Shown in pieces: positions 1 through 8,559 of a stretch of 64,000 nucleotides of DNA. The DNA is from Neoechinorhynchus agilis. Taxonomy: Eukaryota; Acanthocephala. The position numbers and the translations under genes are program-made. How positions within the stretch are numbered: the first letter of the stretch is position 1; every line of letters begins with the position of its first letter. Location: assembly GCA_051530055.1 (NCBI GenBank), contig CM121343.1, forward strand, positions 7,130,001-7,194,000. Reading direction: 5' to 3'. Under the pieces are notes generated by a model, which saw only the letters and a program-made list of their open reading frames with translations, was not told where the DNA came from and did not search any database.

Positions 1-212
1 CATCACCCGTCTTTCTCGCTCAACCTCCAAAACGAGGCAGACCTCGCAAAAAACGGAAGAACCTTCTAGAGGGGGCCTATGTAGTGACCATCGACGACGT
101 CATAAGGTTCATGTTAACGTTTTCCGTGTTATGTTGAATAAAAAACTATTTTTGTGTGGTGAGTAGATTTTTCGATCTACTGATGCCAGCTACCGCATCT
201 CTAACTTTATGG
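1..212 (+). mobile_element. 3' end of a Ty3/gypsy-type retroelement (integrase C-terminus, polypurine tract, start of LTR)
   Basis: Bases 1-78 are the reverse complement of the integrase C-terminal coding end seen on the minus strand at about 15960-16040. They encode the same Pro/Lys/Arg-rich tail. A purine run (AGAGGGGG, from about 68) is followed by TGTAGTGACC at 80, which looks like a polypurine tract followed by the first bases of an LTR. The element is cut at the window edge and again near 212, where LINE sequence of opposite polarity begins. No open polyprotein remains. The gypsy assignment rests on the better preserved inverted copy. Confidence 0.6.
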
Positions 213-1389
213 TGGAACAGGACCCATGTACTTTTGGGTCCTCATAAACACTCGAATTTTAATTGGAAAATGAAATCAGATATTGACTTTTGGAGTGGAT
301 TACGAGTCCGGGCGGGTGAGAATATGCGGTCGGGTTGGGTACGTTCAGGTGGAAATTGATGGTTATTGTTTGCAGGAGCGCTTGTGAGGTCGGGTCTTTC
401 CTCGGAATCATTTCAGGTTACAATATCCGAGAAGATTGGCCAGCATGGAAAAAGGAGCGTAGATCTAGGAAGGTGCGAGGTATAGGAAGGTGCGAAAACG
501 AATTAGGATTACGAGTGTTGTGCTCGTGTGAAAATGGGCCGATATATGGTAGAAATTGTGGCGCTAAGGTTGATAGGCGTTTTGTTTGTTTTAACAAAAT
601 AGTATCAAGACATTCGGTGAAAAGGGGAAGTCAGCTGTGCAAATTTTAGATGCTCTTTTATGAGGAATTTCAAGACGGCGGATTAGAGACTGGGATAGGT
701 TGCAAAAGATGGAATAACCGTAGATGAGGGAGCGTAAAAACAAGCGGAAGTAAAATTTGTAGAGATCGGGTGAATGGATTGCTACATGTCGGAGTCGTTT
801 GAGGAGATAAATTTTAAAGGTGTTGTGCTTGAGGGATAGAGTGATGTGCGAGTCGCATCTTAAGATTGATTAAAATTGTAGACCCAGAATTCCTAGGGAA
901 GTAACTCGTAGCATGTAATTTGGAAGCTTGGAGAAGGATGTGGGGTTGTGGGAGGGTGAAGGGATCATTTCGATGCATTTAAAAAAATTCAGGTGAAGTT
1001 TGTGATTGGTGCAGAAATCTTTTATATAGGTGATTTCGTTAGAGGTTAAGGAGACGGGGAGGTGGGGTGGTGTATGTGTGATGAGGGTGAGATCGTCGGC
1101 GTATGAGAAGAGTTTAGAGTGAGATCGGTTGCAGAAAATTTGGGCCCCAAGCCAAATTGTGGGGCGATGATTTGTCGTTGATGCCGTTGAAGGCGGGATT
1201 AAAAACATTTTTCGATGATTTTTGAAAGAGCGGGTTGAATCGATATTGGACGGAATGATTCGGTGGAAATCGGATGTCTATCTTTTGGAATAAAGATGAC
1301 TTTAGCAGTTTTTTTAGGAATGAGGGGTAGATGTCATATTAAAGGCTGCGATTTATCATGGGGCGAGAGGGTCGATAAGTTCGGGGATG
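213..1389 (-). mobile_element. Non-LTR retrotransposon (LINE) remnant with YADD reverse-transcriptase motif
   Basis: Read on the minus strand, this is an inverted copy of the LINE at 14622-15825. The segment around 870-1208 encodes the reverse-transcriptase catalytic box (Phe-Ser-Tyr-Ala-Asp-Asp-Leu-Thr-Leu-Ile). Bases about 213-620 encode the typical LINE C-terminal end (His-Asn-Thr-Arg, then Phe-His/Ser-Leu-Pro/Ser and a downstream Ser-Phe-Phe). It still has about 460 bp (roughly 640-1098), including the YADD box, that the other copy has lost. It is 5'-truncated at about 1389, where the convertase 3' flank starts. Stops and frame changes make it non-functional. Confidence 0.7.
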
Positions 1390-1448
1390 ATCAGATTCGT
1401 TGTCAAAACGTAATCTCCGAAAAGTTTAAAACACGCACACATTATATT

Positions 1449-3048
1449 TCATGTTTCTAAAGGATTTCCATTAACACCGATCAGAATCATGTCTATCTTA
1501 TGCACTACGAATGAGCCATGTTTATCTAAATTAAATATTCGTGCTTCCCAATAACCCCTCGGATCTTCGAACCAATTGAGAACCGACGTAAACGGCTGAT
1601 ACATAAATCCTTTCACTCTATCCTCGTCAAGAGGCCGAATATCCAACATTTCCACACTGTTATTGGTAGGAGACACAAGCACAATTCTTAGTTTGCCCCT
1701 TTGTCCAGGATTTGAAAGAAGAGGATTGATTGTAACATTTAGAATTACATGTTCCAAACTGGTTATCGCGGACGATAATGAATTGCAGGCATTCGTATAA
1801 ACTCGGAAACGTGCCATAGAATCGCTTCGCAGCCAAGTAAAGCCTGATATGCGAACTTTACAGGTATTAGATTTTGGCAGTTTACGGCCTTTCATCGCAA
1901 TGGCGTTATCCACAAAAGATTTGGGATCAAGAATACCAAACCCAAAATATTTACTTACCCAATAACCAGCTCCATTTTTCCACCATCGTCCATGCGTACG
2001 CCAATAAGGTTTCATGTTTTCGTGCTTAACGGACGACATAACTACCAAATACTGGATTTGTCTATAGTCGAGATAGTGATTTGCTTCAAGTCCAAGTGCA
2101 ATAATGGCCGCTACCATTGGAACGACGGCTGATGTTCCACCAAAATGTTGACACGTACCATTTAGACCCGCAGTTATTATCCGATTTGAAGAGCCATCGC
2201 TGGTATATCCAGTTGTCATAATGGCGGCACATTTTTCAGCGTAATACGGGGATGAATGGTTTCTTTGAATGCCAGCCACCGCAATCGCGTAATGGGAGTT
2301 CACTTGTCCGTCGACAGCACAAGTATCAAACAAATGACCACCATTACCAGAGGCAATAACTAAGGAAGATCCCAAAAGATTACGCCCCAACCTGGCATTG
2401 TTAGCAAGTATTATGTTATACGCTGGATGAAGTTTCGCAACCGAGCTACCGTCATTCGGCGCGCCAAGGGAAACGCTATAAATATCAATCATTGATTTTA
2501 TTGTGCAGCGTTGCATTATTTAGCGATATTAAATTAAAGAACATTAGTCCAATAAAGATTATGCATCGCTGCTCTTTTAAGCCGAAAGTTCCTTCGAGAG
2601 GTTCATTTATATCGAAAAGAATATCAAGTGATTTATCTATGTTTAAACTGATGATTTTGGAATCATAGGCTATACCTACTCCGCAAATATTGCTGTCAGG
2701 ATTCGCAGCTATAATTCCGGCACAGCCATTGCCATGATCATTGAAAACGCTCGAGTCGGGCAATGTAGCTAAGACGCGATCCTTTAAATCAGGATGATCT
2801 TGTTCGATACCATAATCGATTATACCCACAACGACACCTTTTCCAGTATAACCCTCGTTCCAAACCCTTTCGATATTATATGCCGATCGGTGAAGATACC
2901 AGCTATTGGGCCATTCCTCGACGTTAACCAGCGATGATGGAGTTGACGCTGATAATGAATAATTGCTCGAATGCGCAAATAAATTTCCGTTTTTCGGTAG
3001 ATTATAGGCAATGCGTACGGAGAAAAGGAACAGAAAGATTGTTAACAT
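1449..3048 (-). CDS. Kexin/furin-like proprotein convertase, copy A (S8 peptidase domain plus P domain, no prodomain)
   Basis: A predicted secretory-pathway subtilisin-like serine protease of the kexin/furin family, which cleaves precursors after basic residues. The start at 3048 opens a hydrophobic signal peptide (Leu-Thr-Ile-Phe-Leu-Phe-Leu-Phe). After only about 25 linker residues comes the catalytic domain: Asp in IIDYGIEQDHPDL, His in DHGNGCAG, oxyanion Asn in ASGNGGH and Ser in GGTSAV. A C-terminal P domain follows (LEHVILNVTI ... GYWEARIFN). The roughly 80-residue inhibitory prodomain usual in the family is absent, and the protein ends straight after the P domain. The frame changes near 2476-2542. 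A canonical 67-bp GT-AG intron would restore it in frame; alternatively, a one-base shift would keep the conserved Ile-Asp-Ile-Tyr-Ser. Copy-specific changes include SAVVPM instead of SAVAPM after the catalytic Ser. It could be a functional gene or a decayed paralogue. Confidence 0.75.
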
Positions 3049-3839
3049 AATTTAACCGTTATTTGAGTAGTCGTCAACTAGTGTAGAATAGTTTTAGGAC
3101 TTGGTTATGTGCATTTTTATATTTGATGGTTAAAAGTTGCCGTTACAGGTCATTGCTTTTAGGATTTACCTTCACGCATTTTTAGATTTAAAGCCTTTAA
3201 GTTGTCGTTTTGACTCGTTGCCTTTTTGGACTTACCTTCTCGCATTTTTATATTTAGTGGTTGAAAGTTACAGTTTTTATTCATTATTTTTAGTGCTTAA
3301 TTTCTTTATAGTTGCAGTTTTGCGTTATTGTCTTTAGGAACCTGACTACCCGCATTTGATGGCTTAAAGTTGTCGTTGTTTCTATGACTTATCTTCTCGC
3401 ATTTTTACATTTGGTGGTTAAAAGTTGCCGTTACAGGTCATTGCTTTTAGGATTTACCTTCACGCGTTTTTACATTTAAAGCCTTTAAGTTGTCGTTTTG
3501 ACTCGTTGCCTTTTTGGACTTACCTTCTCGCATTTTTACATTTGATGGTTAGGAACGACATCGCATTTCTTATTAAAACGTTATAGGAGGAGAATCTAAA
3601 GTTGGATATAGGGAGGGATACCTACCAATAATTGTTATTTGGGTCGCTTGTCACCCCAATGCAATTCTCGATAAAACTTACTAATAAATTGGTTCAGTGG
3701 ATATGCCCCGATTTCTAACAGTTTTCTATATCCTTACAAGGAGAATAGTCTCTTGATAACGCATGCACGAGAATTCGTTTTTGTGGACTATGGCAAGTGT
3801 ACAAATTTAAAAAGATATTCCGGTCTCCACCATCGCTAT
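3049..3839. repeat. Convertase 5' flank with degenerate ~60-bp minisatellite
   Basis: Bases about 3127-3550 consist of imperfect repeats of about 55-62 bp. They are built from recurring phrases such as GGTTAAAAGTTGCCGTT, CTTACCTTCTCGCATTTTTA and GACTCGTTGCC. The same units, in the matching orientation relative to the gene, lie upstream of copy B (about 12050-12210) and copy C (about 18830-19110). From about 3555 the sequence is the reverse complement of 11950-12040. I see no gene here. Confidence 0.7.
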
Positions 3840-4094
3840 TTATTCGTTGGGCCTCAGACATTTTAGTTTAAATTGCGACGATTTCCGGCGTACGAACCGT
3901 TTGTGTTGAGTGTGCAAAAACCCCAGAGAATGTCGAGTTTGGGAGAGTTCATCCATGCAAAAATTTTGGAAGCTACGCCATTTGAGAGATGGAAACAAAT
4001 ACTGAACTCGAATCACAGTAAACCAAAAATCAATAAGACGTATCGTTCCGATTAGCGACTCACACGACCGGAATCCAATGAGCGTACTGATCAA
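3840..4094 (-). other. Conserved repeat block Z, copy 1 (open small frame, unrecognised)
   Basis: This block is open on the minus strand for 84 codons and recurs inverted at 11506-11772. A partial copy lies at 25002-25190 with nearly the same translation. The repetition shows it belongs to the duplicated module. I recognise no domain, and the opposite strand is also open, so coding potential is uncertain. Confidence 0.4.
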
Positions 4095-4560
4095 TCATCC
4101 ATATCCAGCTTGGGATCCACGCATCGTTTCGAAACTAAATCCGCGAGCTTGGGATCCAAGCATCGTTTCGAAAGTAAATCCGCGGCCAAGATAGTTGCTT
4201 CCTTTATCGGTACATTCGTAAATAGTGCCGTGAATCTGCCGTCCAAAGGAAGTTGTTGCGAGAATCGTATTTTCCGATTGCTTCAACGAATGATGGGCGA
4301 TCTTTAACGTATGATGCTGGAGTTTCCATGTTATCCCGAATTAGTGTGTTAATATCCTTTGCTAACTTGTGGCCAAACGAATAGTAAAACGCAATGATCG
4401 GTCTGACCTTCAGAAATGGTTTGTGGACCTTTGGTAGCAGGTACATGAAACCCATCTCCGCATTAGCAGATCTTATTTTCTCATACCAGTTTTGGGTAAT
4501 TTTCCCGGCCAATTTTAGAGCATTCAAGTAACTGTTAAATCCACGCCCTCTCATCGCAGT
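4095..4560 (-). mobile_element. Penelope-like element reverse-transcriptase fragment
   Basis: The minus-strand translation of about 4204-4554 carries the Penelope-type RT signature: Tyr-Leu-Leu-Pro-Lys-Val-His-Lys-Pro, then Val-Arg-Pro-Ile-Ile, then a Lys-Leu-Ala-Lys segment. Downstream RT motifs are lost. Bases 4110-4190 contain a short tandem duplication (GCTTGGGATCCA[C/A]GCATCGTTTCGAAA twice). It lies back to back with the GIY-YIG fragment on the other strand at 4838, so this is a broken element rather than one intact copy. Confidence 0.65.
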
Positions 4561-4837
4561 TGGATCCTTCTTAAGTTCCTGGAATTGCGATATATTCCGT
4601 TGTGTTTAGCACGACTAGTGCTTTCCCTTCGTCCGCTCGACATACTCTTGTAGTTTTGTCCTCCTCCTTTGACATACTGTTCTTATTCCATTTATTCTTA
4701 TTCTCTCGCATAGCCATTTTGTCTTAATCAACGATATCACAAAACATGTCGTCTTCCACTCTTATAATTATTGCCTCGGTGTTACATCTAATATCTACGT
4801 CCGTGACTCTTGTTGTTGCTATGAAATCCGGACCAAG

Positions 4838-5293
4838 TTGAAGGAAACTTCGTTCGTTCTGGTTCCCTACTATCCGTCAGGACCCAAACTGAGCGGGATA
4901 TTGAAAGTGAAACCATCACAGCTTATGGAAAATCGATGCGTGGTACATTCGATACCCTGTAAGGTTTGCGACCAGGTCTATGTTGAACCTACAAAACAAG
5001 GGATGCGGAAAAGAGTAGAGAAACATGAGTATCCGCTACGACGAGGGGACGTGTCGTCAGCTCTATTCAATCACGCTATCAACAACGACCACAGAATCGA
5101 TGTTGAAAACGCGTGTACAAGGGTGGCCGAGTGGAACCTAAGGAGCAGGTTGATAAAAGAGGCTCTGCTCATTAATATGGAGGACACAATGGAAGGGAAC
5201 AAGAGGAGACTTCCGACGAGGAATCTCCAAGGGCCTTTCGCACAGGGGGTGAAACATCACCTAGGGAATCTACGGTCCCGCGCACCCGAGTAA
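4838..5293 (+). mobile_element. Penelope-like element GIY-YIG endonuclease fragment
   Basis: The 151-codon open frame contains the Penelope endonuclease arrangement. A Cys-rich linker (Ser-Ile-Pro-Cys-Lys-Val-Cys-Asp) leads into the YIG-like strand (Val-Tyr-Val-Glu-Pro-Thr), then Arg-Lys-Arg-Val-Glu-Lys-His, an Asn-His-Ala-Ile segment, and Trp-Asn-Leu-Arg-Ser-Arg-Leu-Ile-Lys-Glu-Ala. In the family the YIG strand normally has Gly where this copy has Glu, so the nuclease is probably dead. The frame stays open through the domain, which suggests fairly recent decay or a different consensus. Confidence 0.7.
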
Positions 5294-5628
5294 AGGCTAC
5301 CAACTCAGGTACCCCCCACTACATCCATTCTTAGATGCTTGTTAAGGAGGCTGAGGCCTTGAAAATTCCCAAGGTTGATTTCATTAAAACTCGAGTATGT
5401 TACAATTCGACATTGAGAATACACATCCACTCGAAGGAACAATTGGATAGAATCATTCCCGTTAAATGAATTGGAAAGAGTTTTCGTTTTATGAAGACTG
5501 TGGATCATGTTTTTACTCGAGTGTATATTTTCGGCATTGGAATAACGGAATATTGACATTTTTATTGTCCCTCTTTTCTAATTTTAAAACACACCTTCTC
5601 TTCGAAAGGTGTATTAAATGATATGTTC
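5294..5628. other. Unassigned spacer before duplicated block D1
   Basis: AT-rich sequence between the GIY-YIG fragment and the left edge of the duplicated block. One 84-codon minus-strand frame (5305-5559) resembles nothing I recognise. No RNA gene or clear repeat is visible. Confidence 0.4.
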
Positions 5629-5800
5629 AAGAATATGTAGTTCAAACCTGGAGTCATCATGAATTTCTAAAGGTTCCACATCATTCGCATTAGCTACTCA
5701 CACAATTCAAATCTAAAGAGCGTCACTTAGAATCAAAGGAGGATTTTCTTTAAAACTCCATATTCGTTTTTATTTCTCTGAATTGGCCTTCTTTAGATGC

Positions 5801-6279
5801 CTATAGCCTGCCCATTGAACTTTCCTGTGCCTTAGTGGCAAGTTCTATTTCCATTCTTTTAAGCTTCTCGGCGATTCCTTCATGTTTGTCGCTGACAGCC
5901 GCTGAGCTTGTTGTTAGCATTCTAATTTCGCTTTTTATAAAATTAATCCTGCTTTGAACGTTACTTAGTACTTCATCTTTCTCCTTAGGCACAATCAAGT
6001 GCCCGTCTACACATTTGTGAAAAGAAATAGGCTTTCCAAGGGAAACTAAAAATTTGACGTCAGCTGCAACGGCTTCGTTTTCGATCAACTGGTGCTCTAT
6101 GACCAAAGAATCATTTGAAACAAAAATATCAATCAAATGGTCCTTTGGTTTAATGCTTTATTTTTTGCGGCATTTTGCATAAGCTCACTTCTAAGAGAAT
6201 CGAATTTAGCTTTAAAGTTTTTGCACTCCGTGGATATCCTCTGTTGTTCATCAACAAGCTGTGCTGAACTGGACTTCAT
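5801..6279 (-). CDS. Small coiled-coil protein with prefoldin-like coil-hairpin-coil layout, copy 1
   Basis: The ATG at 6279 begins a frame encoding a Gln/Lys/Glu-rich helix. A GTGAGC donor (in Leu-Arg-|) and a TCATAG acceptor define an intron of about 92 bp. It joins this helix in frame to the second open part, which ends at 5801. The predicted protein is about 125 residues: a heptad-like helix, a short beta-type segment (ISFHKCVDGHLIVP), then a long charged helix. That layout resembles prefoldin-type subunits, but I recognise no specific family, and the likeness is inference. It lies about 65 bp downstream of the ABC transporter exon on the same strand. The second copy (19299-19777) differs by only a few residues. 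An AATTTTAG acceptor just before the ATG leaves open that this is an internal exon. Confidence 0.5.
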
Positions 6280-6344
6280 GTCTAAAATTTTAGGATAAAC
6301 AAACAAAGACTCTAATCAATGTAAAAATTCAATGAACTAAACGC

Positions 6345-6804
6345 TTATTGTTTTTGGGTTTCCCACATTCGTTTATAGAATGATTCGTTTTTTCTAAGTA
6401 AATCTTCATGAAGTCCACTGTCAGCGATTCGACCCTCACCCATCACGTAGATATTGTCGCAATCCGTAACCGTGGATAACCGATGAGCAATAAAAATAGA
6501 AGTCCGTGGTCGATCAATGCTAGCTGATATCTTTCTTAGTGCTCTAACGATTAGACTTTCAGTCCATGCGTCTAGGTTGGACGTGGCTTCATCATAAATA
6601 AATATAGGAGCATCTTTCAACAATGCACGAGCTATCGCAATTCGCTGCTTTTCACCACCAGCCAATTTCAACCCTCTTTCGCCTACCAGTGTTTCATAGC
6701 CTTTAGACATATTATTTATCTTGTGGTGGATGGCAGCCGCTCGAGCCGCCTCGTATACTTGCTCGTCGTCTGCGGTCAAATCACCATACTTGATATTGGC
6801 ATAC
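6345..6804 (-). pseudogene. ABCB7/Atm1-like mitochondrial ABC transporter, terminal exon fragment, copy 1
   Basis: This encodes the C-terminal half of a nucleotide-binding domain: NIKYGDLTADDEQVYEAA, signature LAGGEKQR (usually LSGGE), Walker B IFIYDEATSNLD, H-loop SIFIAHRLST and the ending MWETQKQ. The IYDEATS / SIFIAHRLST / MW-TQ combination is typical of the mitochondrial half-transporter ABCB7/Atm1, which exports a glutathione-linked sulfur compound for cytosolic Fe-S assembly. An AG acceptor (AATCTAG) precedes codon Arg-Tyr-Ala at 6804. No Walker A, Q-loop or membrane domain is present upstream; the next 1 kb is repeat DNA. The fragment alone cannot be a working transporter. It is a transposed last exon or a truncated gene, although its frame is intact in both copies. 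Confidence 0.75.
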
Positions 6805-6989
6805 CTAGATTCGATCAGGTAAAAGTCCAATTATCTTAAATGCAATCAGAGAAAACTCAGCTAACACTTGAGCACAATTGACAATTTAAAACAAATATGA
6901 ACTTTTAAACAAGGACAATAACCGTTCTGAGCATCAATTTTTTTGTAGTTGACGAAAATAAATACTTGCTTCAATTGACAATCTTCTGC

Positions 6990-7800
6990 GGCGAGTACCC
7001 TGGCACGCTAATAAAGAAATCAAAACATTCTCGTTATTCGTGAATAAATTAACAATGTGGTAGAAAAATGTAGTACCGGTTTTTTTTATCCCATGTCACT
7101 TCATTCATCGCGAAAACGAGATCAGAAAAGAGTAAATGTGTTGAAATCAACAAATTTCTTAAACTCAATGGGGATATTTGTGACTTTTGAAGAGTATTGC
7201 GAAGAAAGGGATACAAAGTGTAAGAAGTTTCCCTTTGGAACTTTCCACGTCTGAAAATTAGAAGGAAGGATGATCCTCGATTTTTGGAAGAAAATATCAT
7301 TTTTGGGGTTTTATCAAGGGGGATCATGATCACCACAACTCGAACAATTTTCTGTCGATATGAGAAGTATTAATGGTCATCGAAGATGGGAAAATAGTAA
7401 ATGTTTTGAAATCAACAAATTTCTTAAACACAATGGGGATATTTGTGACTTTTTGAAGAGTATTGCGAAGAAAGAGATCCAAAGTGTAAGAAGTTTCCCT
7501 TTGGAACTTTCCTCGTCTGAAAATTAGAAGGAAGGATGATCCTCGATTTTTGGAAGAAAATATCATTTTTGGGGTTTTACGAAGGGGGATCATGATCACC
7601 ACAACTCGAACAATTTTCTGTCGATATGAGAAGTATTAATCGTCATCGAAGATGGGAAAATAGTAAATGTTTTGAAATCAACAAATTTCTTAAACACAAT
7701 GGGGATATTTGTGACTTTTGAAGAGTATTGCGAAGAATGGGATCCAAAGTGTAAGAAGTTTCCCTTTGGAACATTCCACGTCTGAAAATTAGAAGGAAGG
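6990..7800. repeat. 266-bp tandem repeats, array 1 (about 2.7 units)
   Basis: Successive units begin at the phrase GATGGGAAAATAGTAAATG (7385, 7651) with a period of 266 bp. Each contains GGGGATATTTGTGACTTTT, GTTTCCCTTTGG and GGGGGATCATGATCACC. The first unit starts as a divergent form at about 7115. The third stops at about 7800, where a LINE 3' end is attached. The open frames on both strands are by-products of the repeat. Confidence 0.85.
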
Positions 7801-7804
7801 GTGA

Positions 7805-8200
7805 TCCTCTCCTCGTACCGAATGCCTAGATACTATTTTGTTAAAACAAACAAAACGCCTATCAACCCTACCGCCACAATTTCTACCATATATCGGCCCA
7901 TTTTCACACGAGCACAACACTCGTAGTCCTAATTCGTTTTCGCACCTTTCTATACTCCTTTTTCCGTGCTGTTCAATCCTTTCGGATACCATAACTTGAA
8001 ATGAATCTGAGGAAAGACCCAACCTCACAAGCGCTCCTGACAAGAATAAGCACCAATTCCCACCTGGACGGACCTTGCTTCCCGACCGGATATTCCCACC
8101 CGCCCGGACTCGTAATCCACTCCAAAATCAATAGCCAATTTCATTTTCCAATTAAAATTCTAGTGTTTGTGAGGACCCAAAAGTACATGGGTCCTGTTCT
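7805..8200 (+). mobile_element. 5'-truncated LINE 3' end, copy in D1
   Basis: About 400 bp match the 3' end of the LINE at 15430-15825 in the same orientation. They run from ACCGAATGCCTAGATACTATTTTG to AAGTACATGGGTCCTGTTC. The translation shows the LINE C-terminal motif (Ile-Gly-Pro-Phe-Ser-His-Glu-His-Asn-Thr-Arg) with later frameshifts. Truncation at the 5' side is the usual outcome of target-primed insertion. It sits directly on the end of the 266-bp array. Confidence 0.7.
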
Positions 8201-8559
8201 TTATGCATCAACAAATAAAACTGTTGATTATTATTGCCGGAACGAGGAACCGGGAAAACATCGAATTTGGTTTTGTCAAATGTAAAACAACGTAAAAGTG
8301 AAATAATTTTACATCGAGGTATGAATTACAGAGGAACGTCGATTATCCGAAGCATCAATTATACCGATCGGAATGCTGTCCTATTCAACTACCGTTGCTC
8401 AAGAGAATAAGAGAAGGTGTGCAATGGTACAGAGAAAATTAAGTCATTATTTTCAACCATAAAGTTAGAGATAAGTAATAGTTTGATGATTGAACTAATA
8501 ATGCTTGTTTATGGTGTAAAATGTTAAAGAGTTTATTAATTCCGATATTTTGACACAAT
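8201..8559. other. Unassigned spacer between LINE end and Penelope-like element
   Basis: AT-rich sequence with no open frame that I can support, duplicated at about 21700-22060. No structural RNA or tandem repeat is visible. Confidence 0.4.

Noticed and set aside
7049-7602. Repeated ~90-codon minus-strand frames as a small gene family
   Set aside because: They are readings of the 266-bp tandem repeat and have no conserved start or independent support.
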